Assembly: GCA_018816485.1 (NCBI GenBank)
Contig: JAHIVL010000042.1
Location: 1-17,544 of the forward strand
Length of the DNA stretch: 17,544 nucleotides
Source: Patescibacteria group bacterium
Lineage (GTDB): Bacteria > Patescibacteriota > Microgenomatia > UBA1400 > PJMF01
Direction: 5' to 3'
Part shown: piece after piece, positions 7,357 to 13,768 of the stretch
How the letters are laid out: each line of letters opens with the position of its first letter
How positions within the stretch are numbered: the first letter of the stretch is position 1
Translations under genes and position numbers: made by a program
The notes under the pieces: generated by a model
Databases searched by the model: none
Told to the model about the DNA's origin: nothing
What the model saw: the letters and a program-made list of their open reading frames with translations, nothing else

Positions 7357-7414
7357 TTGACACATATACCCCCTAGGGGTATGCTTGACAACACTTAAGT
7401 ACTGCATTTATATA
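7357..7414 (+). promoter_or_regulatory. csoR-trx promoter with CsoR-type operator
   Basis: TTGACA (7357-7362) and TATGCT (7380-7385) are 17 bases apart. The spacer and first -10 bases contain the near-palindrome ATACCCCCTAGGGGTAT (7366-7382), which matches the C-tract/G-tract operators of CsoR and CstR proteins. A repressor bound here would block RNA polymerase directly. A second possible promoter, TTGACA (7385-7390) with TATATA (7409-7414), overlaps the first. Autoregulation by the next gene is the simplest reading. Confidence 0.75.
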
Positions 7415-7436
7415 CGACATACTAAAAATAAATAAT

Positions 7437-7673
7437 ATGAAACCAGATAAAGTCTTAGTTCAACTAAAAAGAATTAGAGGTCAACTCGACGGAATTATCA
7501 GAATGTACGAAGATGAAAGAAGTTGTATTGATATAGTGCACCAAGTTGTTGCGGCTAGAAGTTCTTTGGGTCGTGTTTTACGAGATTTATTATCTGGTGA
7601 AGCAATAAGATGTTCGACAGAAAGAAAAGCTGAAGAGCTTAATGACATCTTGAAAGAAGTTTTTAGATATTAA
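7437..7673 (+). CDS. CsoR/RcnR-family repressor, CstR-like (persulfide-type) ligand set
   Basis: 78 aa all-helical repressor of the CsoR/RcnR/CstR family (DUF156), which binds DNA as a tetramer and releases it when its cysteines bind Cu(I) or are modified by sulfur species. Family motifs are clear: LKRIRGQLDGIIRMYEDERSCIDIVHQVVAARSSL. C30 and C59 correspond to the two conserved cysteines (29 residues apart). The copper-binding His expected four residues before the second Cys is Glu (E55) here. Loss of this His is characteristic of CstR persulfide sensors rather than copper sensors. The downstream genes are thioredoxin and thioredoxin reductase, not a copper pump, which also favours sulfur/redox sensing. 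A sensor for another metal cannot be excluded. Confidence 0.85.
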   Translation: MKPDKVLVQLKRIRGQLDGIIRMYEDERSCIDIVHQVVAARSSLGRVLRDLLSGEAIRCSTERKAEELNDILKEVFRY

Positions 7674-7680
7674 AAAGTAT

Positions 7681-7691
7681 GGGTTATACCC
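7681..7691. promoter_or_regulatory. Second operator-like palindrome before thioredoxin
   Basis: GGGTTATACCC is an 11-bp palindrome with three-base G and C tracts in the 40-base gap between the repressor and thioredoxin genes. It is shorter than the site at 7366-7382 and could be a weaker repressor site. No clear promoter is next to it. Confidence 0.35.
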
Positions 7692-7713
7692 AAAATAATT
7701 AAAAGGAGTTCTT

Positions 7714-8139
7714 ATGTCAGATGATGTCAAAGGTGCGGTTCATTTAACAAAAGATAATTTTGCGAAAACACTAGCAGATGCAGGTGAAATGCCAGTTTTA
7801 GTAGATTTTTATGCCGAGTGGTGTGGTCCTTGCAAGTTAGTAGCTCCAGTAATTGAAGAACTTGGTGCTGAATATGCCGGAAAAGCAGTGATAGCAAAAG
7901 TTAATGTTGATGAGCAAAATCAGCTTTCAGCAGATCATGGAGTAATGAGTCTTCCAACCATAATTATATTTAGTAAAGGTGAAGAAGTTGATCGAAAAAT
8001 TGGTTTTGCTGGAAAAGATGGTTACATAAGCATGATCGAAGGCGCAATGTTGGATGGAGCAGATTCTAAAGGTGAGGGCAAGTACCCTGAAGGGCATAAA
8101 TACCCTGAAGGGCACAAGTACCCTGAAGGGCATAAATAA
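7714..8139 (+). CDS. trxA: Thioredoxin with a repeated KYPEGH tail
   Basis: 141 aa. Cytoplasmic dithiol reductase recycled by the reductase encoded next. A strong ribosome binding site (AAAAGGAG) fixes the ATG at 7714. The fold is canonical: VLVDFYAEWCGPCK with catalytic C37 and C40, then KVNVDEQ, then SLPTII with the cis-proline. The core ends near residue 115. It is followed by an acidic Gly-rich linker and three copies of KYPEGH ending in Lys, encoded by an 18-bp tandem DNA repeat. Such a His-containing tail is not part of standard thioredoxins. It might bind metal or a partner, or be a recent repeat expansion. The stop codon lies one base before the trxB start, so the two genes are cotranscribed. 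Confidence 0.95.
   Translation: MSDDVKGAVHLTKDNFAKTLADAGEMPVLVDFYAEWCGPCKLVAPVIEELGAEYAGKAVIAKVNVDEQNQLSADHGVMSLPTIIIFSKGEEVDRKIGFAGKDGYISMIEGAMLDGADSKGEGKYPEGHKYPEGHKYPEGHK
8083..8136 (+). repeat. Three tandem 18-bp repeats inside the thioredoxin gene
   Basis: Three head-to-tail copies of TACCCTGAAGGGCAYAAR, differing only at third codon positions. Each encodes YPEGHK. CCCTGAAGGG is self-complementary, so the copies could pair with one another. The last AAGGG lies about 12 bases before the trxB ATG and is its only Shine-Dalgarno-like sequence. Confidence 0.9.
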
Positions 8140-8140
8140 A

Positions 8141-9208
8141 ATGGAAACAGCAAAAGTTGTTATTATTGGTTCAGGTCCCGCCGGGTTTTCAGCTGCAATT
8201 TATACATCTAGAGCAATGTTAAAACCTGTTTTATTTGGTGGTTTAAAAAGTGGTGGACAGTTGATGAATACCACTGAAGTTGAAAATTATGCCGGATTTT
8301 CAGAAGGAATAATGGGTCCCGATTTAATGATGAGCATGCGAAAACAAGCAGAAAAATTTGGTACTGTTATCAAAGATCAATATGTGACCGCAGTTGATTT
8401 GTCAGCTAGACCTTTCAAAATTTGGACCAATCTTCCAAACGGCCAAGATCCAGAAGATTTTGCAAATAAAGCAACTCCAGAAGAAATGCAAGCATCTCAA
8501 GAAGCAATTAAACAAAATGAGCCAGCAATTTTGGCTGAAAGTTTAATTATTTCTACAGGAGCAGCGCCAATTCTTCTTAACGTTCCTGGTGAACATGAGT
8601 TCTTTGCCAGAGGTGTAAGTGCTTGTGCAGTTTGCGACGCTGCTTTCTTTAAAGAGAAAATTGTCTATGTGATTGGTGGTGGCGATAGTGCTATGGAAGA
8701 TGCTACAGCCTTAACAAAGTTCGCAACCGAAGTTCACATTGTTCACAGGAGAGATAAATTCAGAGCTAGCAAGGTCATGGTTGAAAGAGTTTTGAATAAT
8801 CCTAAAATTAAAGTGCATTGGAATTCAAGTTTGAAGGAGATTTTGGGTCATAAAGTGGTTGAAAAAGTTAAACTGATTGAAGATGGCAGAGAAGTCGAGT
8901 ATCCAACACAGGGAGTTTTCTTAGCTATTGGTCACAAACCAATGAATGATATTTTCAAAGGTCAACTTTTGATTGATGATCATGGTTATGTTGTGACAAG
9001 ACAGAGTGCTACGGCTCAAGGTGTTGAGTTGGCCAAAACCTCGTTAAGTGAGCAGGGTCTAGTTCAATTTCCGTCAATGACCTCGGTTGAAGGTGTTTTT
9101 GCTGCTGGCGATGGAGTTGATGTTAGGTATAAACAAGCAATTACAGCTGCAGGTCAGGGATGCGCTGCTTCTTTGGATGCAGAACGATGGTTAGAAGATC
9201 AAGATTAA
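8141..9208 (+). CDS. trxB: Thioredoxin reductase (NADPH, FAD-dependent)
   Basis: 355 aa from ATG 8141. The same frame is open back to 8054, but that extension only re-reads the thioredoxin repeat, so 8141 is the start. The N-terminal FAD motif is VVIIGSGPAGFSAAIYTSRA. The redox pair is C162-A-V-C165. The NADPH motif is VIGGGDSAMEDA followed by HRRDKFRAS, and the C-terminal FAD motif is VFAAGDGVD. The enzyme transfers electrons from NADPH to thioredoxin. Compared with the usual ~315 residues, it carries about 27 extra residues before the CxxC (NGQDPEDFANKATPEEMQAS region) and a second small insertion near residue 300. It is cotranscribed with trxA and probably controlled by the CsoR/CstR-like repressor. 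Confidence 0.95.
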   Translation: METAKVVIIGSGPAGFSAAIYTSRAMLKPVLFGGLKSGGQLMNTTEVENYAGFSEGIMGPDLMMSMRKQAEKFGTVIKDQYVTAVDLSARPFKIWTNLPNGQDPEDFANKATPEEMQASQEAIKQNEPAILAESLIISTGAAPILLNVPGEHEFFARGVSACAVCDAAFFKEKIVYVIGGGDSAMEDATALTKFATEVHIVHRRDKFRASKVMVERVLNNPKIKVHWNSSLKEILGHKVVEKVKLIEDGREVEYPTQGVFLAIGHKPMNDIFKGQLLIDDHGYVVTRQSATAQGVELAKTSLSEQGLVQFPSMTSVEGVFAAGDGVDVRYKQAITAAGQGCAASLDAERWLEDQD

Positions 9209-9239
9209 TTTATTAAAACTAATAAATAGGAAAAAAGCT

Positions 9240-10544
9240 ATGAATAATCCTCATACAAATGCAATAAAACAGCTTGAGAAAGTTGCCAAAGTATTGCGAC
9301 CTGAATATGAAGACAAAAGATTGTTTGATAAAGCAATTAACAAATTAAAAAAGCCAGACAAAATTATTGAAGGTACAGTCAGAATTAAGATGGATAATGG
9401 TTCGACCAAAATTTTTAAAGCATTTAGATCTCAACATAATAATTCAGTTGGTCCATACAAAGGCGGAATTCGTTTCCACAAAAATGTGAGTAAAGAAGAA
9501 GTGATGGCACTTTCCACCTGGATGACATGGAAATGCAGCGTTACAGGAATTCCTTATGGTGGTGCCAAAGGTGGTGTGATTGTTGATCCTAAAAAACTTA
9601 GTAAAACCGAGTTGGAAAGATTAAGTAGAGCATACGCTAGATTGATTGCGCCTCACATTGGTCCTTGGGTAGATGTGCCAGCTCCAGACGTTAACACCAC
9701 TGGTGAGATTATGGCTTGGATGGTTGATGAGTATGAAAAGACTGCAAAGAAACGATACAAAACTTTATTAGAAAATCCAGTTGCAACTTTTACTGGAAAA
9801 CCTCTTTTATTGGGAGGTTCGAAGGGGAGAACGGAGGCAACGGGGTTGGGTGGTTTCTATATTCTTGAACAATTGGTGAAAAAACTAAAGCTTAGTCCAG
9901 GAGAAACTAGAATTGCAATTCAGGGTTTTGGAAATGTTGGTTACTGGTTTTCACATTATGCACACGCAGCTGGCTATAAAATTGTTGCCTTATCTGATTC
10001 TCGCGGTGGTGTTTATAATGAAAAAGGCTTAAATCCAGATAAGGTTTTAGTTTGCAAGCAAAAAGGTGGAACCATTGGAGATTGCAATTGTACTGATAAA
10101 AGTTGTAGTAATAAAGGAACTAGAATTACCAATGTAAAATTATTGGAATTAGATGTAGATATTTTAGCTCCAGCCGCTTTGGAAAATGTAATTAACATAA
10201 AAAATGCAAAGAATGTAAAAGCTAAGGTTGTTTTGGAATTGGCTAATGGACCAACAACTCCAGAAGCAGATGAGGTTTTATCAAAAAACAGAATAATAGT
10301 TATACCTGATGTTTTAGCTAATGCTGGCGGTGTTACTGTCTCTTATTTTGAGTGGACTCAGAATTTACAAGGTTACTATTGGGAAAAAGAACTTGTATTG
10401 AAGAGATTAAAAAATCTTATGGATGAAGCCTTTTTAAGAATGTGGGATCTGAAAACAAAAGCGAAGGTTACTGCAAGAGTCGCAACATATATGAGCGCTG
10501 TCAAAAAAGTTGTTGATACCATGATTTTAAGGGGCTCAATTTAG
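9240..10544 (+). CDS. gdhA: Glutamate dehydrogenase with an unusual cysteine cluster
   Basis: 434 aa. Interconverts glutamate and 2-oxoglutarate plus ammonia. The catalytic domain has GPYKGGIRFHKNVS and GIPYGGAKGGV with the active-site lysines, then WVDVPAPDVNTTGEIMAW. The Rossmann domain shows IQGFGNVGYW and ALSDSRGGVYN. The C-terminal part includes PAALENVI and LANAGGVTVSYFEW, all typical of the hexameric family. An AGGAAAAA ribosome binding site precedes the ATG by about 7 bases. The coenzyme-domain loop around residues 272-289 has C272, C282, C284 and C289 (CNCTDKSC), where typical enzymes have a short Gly/Pro segment. This might bind a metal or act as a thiol switch. It lies 31 bases after trxB and may share its transcript. 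Confidence 0.95.
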   Translation: MNNPHTNAIKQLEKVAKVLRPEYEDKRLFDKAINKLKKPDKIIEGTVRIKMDNGSTKIFKAFRSQHNNSVGPYKGGIRFHKNVSKEEVMALSTWMTWKCSVTGIPYGGAKGGVIVDPKKLSKTELERLSRAYARLIAPHIGPWVDVPAPDVNTTGEIMAWMVDEYEKTAKKRYKTLLENPVATFTGKPLLLGGSKGRTEATGLGGFYILEQLVKKLKLSPGETRIAIQGFGNVGYWFSHYAHAAGYKIVALSDSRGGVYNEKGLNPDKVLVCKQKGGTIGDCNCTDKSCSNKGTRITNVKLLELDVDILAPAALENVINIKNAKNVKAKVVLELANGPTTPEADEVLSKNRIIVIPDVLANAGGVTVSYFEWTQNLQGYYWEKELVLKRLKNLMDEAFLRMWDLKTKAKVTARVATYMSAVKKVVDTMILRGSI

Positions 10545-10642
10545 TTTTGTTCTTGAATAATGACTCAATTAATCATTTTTGGTCACTTCTTTTTTTAAAT
10601 TTATGTGTATAATTATATATCTGCTCAGGGCGTATAAAGTAC

Positions 10643-10672
10643 TTGACAAGTTATAATTTTCAAACATATAGT
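10643..10672 (+). promoter_or_regulatory. rpoD promoter
   Basis: TTGACA (10643-10648) and TATAGT (10667-10672) are 18 bases apart, ending 11 bases before the ATG at 10684. A separate TATAAT at 10652-10657 could be an alternative -10 but lacks a spaced -35. AAGGTG serves as the ribosome binding site in a very short leader. The preceding gap after gdhA (10545-10642) shows no strong hairpin terminator. Confidence 0.5.
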
Positions 10673-10683
10673 TTAAGGTGAAT

Positions 10684-11781
10684 ATGGCAAAAAAAATCTC
10701 TAAAGTAGTTCTTCGTGATATTGAAAAATTGTTTGCTCGTGCAAAACAACAAGGATACATTACTCAAGAAGACATTTTAGAATCGTTCATAGAACCTGAA
10801 AATTATGTTGAAGAACTTGATGATTTTTACGATCAAATTATCAAAAATGATATTGATGTTTTTGAATCTGTTTCAGAAGACACAGGTAAAAAAGAACAAG
10901 ATGACTCTTTAAAACAAGAACTCGAATCTTTGACTACTCTTATTAACAAAAGTGTTGCTGATCCAGTAAGAATGTATCTCAAAGAAATTGGTCGTATTTC
11001 ATTGTTAAATCGTGAGAATGAAATTCGATTAGCCCAACAAGTTGAAGCTGGTAGTCTAATAGCAAAGAAACACCTTACTAATGCTAACTTAAGATTAGTT
11101 GTTTCTATTGCAAAAAAATATATTGGCCGAGGCATGACTTTTCTTGATTTAATTCAAGAAGGAAATAAAGGTTTGATTAGAGCAGTTGAAAAGTTTGATT
11201 GGACTAAAGGATTTAAATTTTCAACTTATGCAACTTGGTGGATTAGACAGGCCATTACTCGTTCCATCGCCGATCAAGCTCGTACAATTCGTATTCCAGT
11301 TCACATGGTTGAAACAATTAATAAGTTGATGCGTACAGCTAGACGCTTAATGCAAGACTTAGGTCGTGAGCCAACTCCAGAAGAAATTGGTAAAGAAATG
11401 GAGATGGATCCAGATAAAGTTAGAGAGATTTTTAAGATTTCACAAAATACAACTTCACTCGAATCTCCAGTCGGTGATGGTGATGACGATAGTGTTCTTG
11501 GTGATTTTATTTCAGATGATAACCAACTTTCACCATATGAATCCACCAGTCAACAGATGCTTAGAGAAAACGTCGAAGAAGTTTTGAGTGCGCTTTCTGA
11601 CAGAGAAGCTAAAGTTTTGAGGATGCGTTTTGGTCTTAATGATAATAAGATGATGACCCTGGAAGAAGTTGGCAAGAAATTTGGTGTTACCAGAGAGCGT
11701 ATAAGACAAATTGAGGCTAAGGCTTTAAGAAAATTAAAGCATCCAAGTAGACGTAAAAAGCTTCAGGATTTCTTGGAGTAA
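10684..11781 (+). CDS. rpoD: Primary RNA polymerase sigma factor RpoD (sigma-70)
   Basis: 365 aa from ATG 10684. A GTG at 10678 in the same frame is part of the ribosome binding site AAGGTG and is unlikely to be the start. Domains in order: a short acidic region 1.1-like segment; region 1.2 (DPVRMYLKEIGRISLL); region 2 (NLRLVVSIAKKYIGRG, then FLDLIQEGNKGLIRAVEKFD, then FSTYATWWIRQAI); region 3 (RIPVHMVETINKL); region 4 (REAKVLRMRFGL, then TLEEVGKKFGVTRERIRQIE). The non-conserved region between 1.2 and 2.1 is missing, as in compact sigma factors. It recognises TTGACA/TATAAT-type promoters, which fits those seen in this window. Confidence 0.97.
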   Translation: MAKKISKVVLRDIEKLFARAKQQGYITQEDILESFIEPENYVEELDDFYDQIIKNDIDVFESVSEDTGKKEQDDSLKQELESLTTLINKSVADPVRMYLKEIGRISLLNRENEIRLAQQVEAGSLIAKKHLTNANLRLVVSIAKKYIGRGMTFLDLIQEGNKGLIRAVEKFDWTKGFKFSTYATWWIRQAITRSIADQARTIRIPVHMVETINKLMRTARRLMQDLGREPTPEEIGKEMEMDPDKVREIFKISQNTTSLESPVGDGDDDSVLGDFISDDNQLSPYESTSQQMLRENVEEVLSALSDREAKVLRMRFGLNDNKMMTLEEVGKKFGVTRERIRQIEAKALRKLKHPSRRKKLQDFLE

Positions 11782-11896
11782 TGAGGTATAATATTTCTTG
11801 TCGTTTGGTTGACTTTTCTTAGTGAGCTAGACGTTGCATTTTAAAATATAGATTTTTGTAGACAATAATTTTTTTGTTAAATTAAAAATCTAACAA

Positions 11897-12212
11897 TCCC
11901 CTGTAGCTCAGCGGCAGAGCAGGAAGCTGTAACATTTTAGAAAATTGCAGCTCCCTGAGGAAACTCAGAGATGAAAAGTGGGTGAATTGTCGGGAAACCT
12001 AAGCTTTGTTTTAAACAAAGTAAGGCAATCCGCAGCCAAGCCTTTTATTTTTAAAATAAAAGGAAGGTTCAGAGACTAGGTGATTACACCCTAGAGCGCC
12101 CACCACCTAAATTTTATATAATAAAATATGGTGATGAGATAGTCCATGCACTATGGAAACATAGAGATTACATGTAACTTCAAGGTCGTAGGTTCGAATC
12201 CTACCGGGGGAG
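11897..12212 (+). tRNA. tRNA-Asn(GUU) interrupted by a group I intron
   Basis: The exons are 11897-11930 and 12175-12212, 72 nt after splicing. The acceptor TCCCCTG pairs with CGGGGGA, the D-stem is GCTC/GAGC, and the T-arm is GTAGG-TTCGAAT-CCTAC, with discriminator G. Joining the exons gives the anticodon loop CTGTTAA, hence anticodon GTT (Asn). The anticodon stem GGAAG/CTTCA has one G-A mismatch at its end. The splice point lies between anticodon bases 35 and 36. CCA is not encoded (GCAAAT follows). The 3' end GGGGGAGCA is the sequence copied at every boundary of the downstream array. Confidence 0.93.
11931..12174 (+). ncRNA. Self-splicing group I intron (244 nt, no homing endonuclease)
   Basis: The 5' splice site follows a U that pairs with G in P1: exon AGCTGT (11925-11930) with guide GCAGCT (11947-11952). 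The intron ends in the expected omega-G at 12174. Conserved elements appear in order: P2 hairpin CTGAG-GAAA-CTCAG (11955-11968); P element AATTGTCGGGAAACC (11985-11999); P5 hairpin (12004-12020); Q element AATCCGCAGCC (12027-12037); R element GTTCAGAGACTA (12067-12078); S element GATGAGATAGTCC (12133-12145), where GACTA/TAGTC form P7; and P9 hairpin CTATG-GAAA-CATAG (12151-12164). No open frame of useful length lies inside, so mobility would depend on other factors. Confidence 0.93.
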
Positions 12213-12298
12213 CAAATAAAAAAAGACGGATAATTCCGTCTTTTTTTATTTATTCTCTTGGTAATGGATGTGGGCTAATTGGTTCGCGACGGAGAGTG
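12206..12298. repeat. 93-bp perfect direct repeat, left copy
   Basis: It begins inside the tRNA-Asn acceptor (GGGGG), covers the terminator hairpin, and ends at GAGAGTG inside the long boundary element. The same 93 bases recur without a mismatch at 17400-17492. The distance between copies is 5,194 bp. Such identity at the tRNA end is the signature of attachment-site duplication or of a repeated cassette. Confidence 0.9.
12214..12251 (+). terminator. Terminator of tRNA-Asn
   Basis: AAATAAAAAAAGACGGA (12214-12230) pairs perfectly with TCCGTCTTTTTTTATTT (12235-12251) around TAAT. The seven-T run in the 3' arm gives a classical intrinsic terminator. The stem can extend outward, because GGGAG of the tRNA end can pair with CTCTT at the start of the next element. 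An identical copy lies at 17408-17445. Confidence 0.85.
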
Positions 12299-12388
12299 TG
12301 TAGTGAAACGGAACACCCGCCTAGTGCATGCGAGCCATCATTAAAAAATTATAAATAGTGGCGAGTCGTGAATCCTACCGGGGGAGCA
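12254..12388. repeat. Long structured boundary element, right array, copy 1
   Basis: 135 bp. TCTCTTGG at its start pairs with CCGGGGGA near its end. The internal stem GGTTCGC (12281-12287) pairs with GCGAGCC (12330-12336), and inside it GG.GAGTGT faces ACACCCGCC. The element ends TCGTGAATCC-TACCGGGGGAGCA, where the last 18 bases equal the tRNA-Asn 3' end. Other copies are at 15221-15367 and 17448-17544, and a relative with a different tRNA end is at 2371-2530. The loop between the inner arms varies in length between copies. Together with the preceding terminator it forms a gene-less unit. Confidence 0.75.
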
Positions 12389-12394
12389 AAAGTT

Positions 12395-12420
12395 AAAAAG
12401 ACCTATTTATAGGTCTTTTT
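12395..12420 (+). terminator. Hairpin terminator after core copy 1
   Basis: AAAAAGACCTA (12395-12405) and TAGGTCTTTTT (12410-12420) form an 11-bp stem with loop TTTA and a T-rich 3' arm. Its sequence differs from the tRNA-Asn terminator but its position after the GGGGGAGCA core is the same. Confidence 0.8.
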
Positions 12421-12492
12421 ATTATTATACTATTTTTTATTATTTATAATCTGATATTATGTATATAATATTTTTCTATGAAAAGTTAAAAA

Positions 12493-13641
12493 ATGCCAAG
12501 TAATAATTTTGATAACAGACAACAGGAATTTTTATTTCAACCACGGAAGTGGGTTTTGCCTTCAAAAGCAAATCTTCTAATGAATGGTGAGGGTAAATAC
12601 GAGGGTTATAAAAATAAAGCTGAGGAATTATTGAGTGGTTATGTAGAATCATCTTCCTTGCGTGAGACTGGAATAGCTAAAAAATTACTTACTGATATAT
12701 TGATAATATTTGGAGTTGGAGATGATATTCTTGATGACCATGTTAGCAAGTCATCTGATAGCAGAGAGTTAATGAGTACATGGAATACTATTATTAAAGA
12801 AGGTTTCCTTGGTTCTCTTGATGATAAATCATCATATGTTTATCCTTTTGAAAGTGAGGTGTGGGAACAATATAGGGAAATTAGTTATTTGTGGTTTGAC
12901 GTGGGTCGTCGACTTGAATCACTTCTTATAAATTTACCTTTAAAAGATCGTGAGTCGGCAAGAAATTACTTAATTAGCCTGTTTGATCAAATAATCAGAG
13001 GAGAACAGGCTACTTTTGAATTAGTTGGTGAATTAAGAGGCAATGCTAGTTTTGATTCGTATCTCAGTAGGGTTTGTGTTAATGGCAACACACCAGCTTT
13101 TCTACTCGTTGATTTTATTGGAAATTTGAAAAATGGAAAAGTTGTTATTCCTACTAGTGATGAAATTAATGCTGTTGATGAAATGAGTAAAGTTTGGCAA
13201 ATAGTTGATGACTTATTCGATACGGTGAAGGATTTAAAAAATAGTCAACCCAAAGCAATTTTTTTTGCATTGCGCGAAATGTCTTCTGATGAAGATAGAG
13301 AAGAAAGTGGTTGGTATAAATTTTTACTTTTATCTCTTGATAGAGATCCTTCAGACGAAGAATATTTTATGTCTAAATATGAGGATTTATCAATTTTTGA
13401 TTTTCGATGTAGTCAAGTAGATTTATTAGGTAGTATATTGAATGAAAAAAAAGATATTTTATCTGAGAAGCAAATAATATCTTTGGAACAAATAGCTGAA
13501 ACTATTGATTACCATAGCTTGGCAATTAAGATAGCACAGACTTATAAAGTTAAGATAGAGAGTATGAGTTCTCAATTAGGAAAGTTGTGTAGTCGGTCAT
13601 TTGATCTTAAAATGAAAAAACTTCTTTCTGAGTTAGAATAA
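12493..13641 (+). CDS. Hypothetical protein, 382 aa (cassette gene 1)
   Basis: I do not recognise this protein. It is acidic, mostly helical in composition, without signal peptide, membrane segment or obvious catalytic motif. Visible stretches include LLTDILIIFGVGDDILDDHV, WFDVGRRLESLLINL and a Lys-rich C-terminal helix ending KKLLSELE. A TATAAT at 12464-12469 is the likely -10. No Shine-Dalgarno sequence is present, and a three-codon frame ATG-AAA-AGT-TAA (12478-12489) precedes the start. The gene is alone between two copies of the tRNA-Asn 3' core, and its end overlaps the minus-strand remnant at 13607-13738. This fits cargo of a mobile cassette, possibly a defence or regulatory protein, but there is no direct evidence for either. 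Confidence 0.75.
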   Translation: MPSNNFDNRQQEFLFQPRKWVLPSKANLLMNGEGKYEGYKNKAEELLSGYVESSSLRETGIAKKLLTDILIIFGVGDDILDDHVSKSSDSRELMSTWNTIIKEGFLGSLDDKSSYVYPFESEVWEQYREISYLWFDVGRRLESLLINLPLKDRESARNYLISLFDQIIRGEQATFELVGELRGNASFDSYLSRVCVNGNTPAFLLVDFIGNLKNGKVVIPTSDEINAVDEMSKVWQIVDDLFDTVKDLKNSQPKAIFFALREMSSDEDREESGWYKFLLLSLDRDPSDEEYFMSKYEDLSIFDFRCSQVDLLGSILNEKKDILSEKQIISLEQIAETIDYHSLAIKIAQTYKVKIESMSSQLGKLCSRSFDLKMKKLLSELE

Positions 13642-13738
13642 ATAATTTTCTGCTAAATTCTTTGGCATCATCATTAGAAATATTCAATAAATTCTTTTCA
13701 TACCCGTTCCATAACGAGTCCGATAGGGGGAGCAAATA
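13607..13738 (-). pseudogene. Antisense C-terminal remnant A at a short boundary
   Basis: Open minus-strand frame of 43 codons starting at the GGGGGAGCA core, with an in-frame TAG immediately upstream of it, and ending TAA. It contains LPLSDSLWNGYEKNLLNI and then DDAKEFSRKL. It is clearly homologous to the equivalent frames at 14326-14451 and 17287-17412, with many synonymous base changes. That pattern points to descent from a real protein C-terminus. The parent protein is not identified. Its last codons overlap cassette gene 1. Confidence 0.55.
13701..13738. repeat. Short boundary repeat, right array, copy A
   Basis: 38-bp unit: TACCCGTTCC-ATAACG-AGTCCGATA followed by the core GGGGGAGCAAATA. 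Copies B (14414-14451) and C (17375-17412) have exactly the same length. CGTT and AACG around CCAT form a small stem kept in all copies. The core equals the tRNA-Asn 3' end at 12206-12218. Confidence 0.88.
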
Positions 13739-13740
13739 CT

Positions 13741-13768
13741 AAATTAGATCTATATATCAATCTAATTT
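13741..13768 (+). terminator. Hairpin after core copy A
   Basis: AAATTAGAT (13741-13749) pairs with ATCTAATTT (13760-13768). It is AT-rich and weaker than the other terminators but sits in the same place after the core. Related sequence (AAATTAGAGCTGTATATCAATC) follows the core at 15357-15367, so the left ends of units share ancestry. The remaining bases up to 13967 hold no gene I can support, only the promoter region of the next gene (TATAAT at about 13931). Confidence 0.5.

Noticed and set aside
8054..8140. 29-codon N-terminal extension of thioredoxin reductase
   Set aside because: It re-reads the thioredoxin KYPEGH repeat in another frame. The FAD motif starts normally from ATG 8141.
10833..11587. 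Overlapping open frames on both strands of rpoD
   Set aside because: They are shadows of the strongly conserved sigma-factor frame and show no protein features of their own.
11921..11937. Unspliced reading as tRNA-Tyr (anticodon GTA)
   Set aside because: The contiguous sequence CTGTAAC suggests GTA, but it is exon-intron junction sequence. The U-G pair in P1 and the omega-G place the splice sites so that the anticodon is GTT.
12146..12358. Open frame of 70 codons starting inside the intron
   Set aside because: It spans the intron end, tRNA exon, terminator and long boundary element. Composition follows the RNA features and there is no ribosome binding site.
12254..12388. Long element as a tmRNA or tRNA gene
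   Set aside because: GGTTCGCGACGG and GTGCATG resemble tmRNA 5' motifs and the ends pair like an acceptor. However there is no T-stem, tag frame or pseudoknot chain, and in the left copy the pairing runs through the discriminator and CA.
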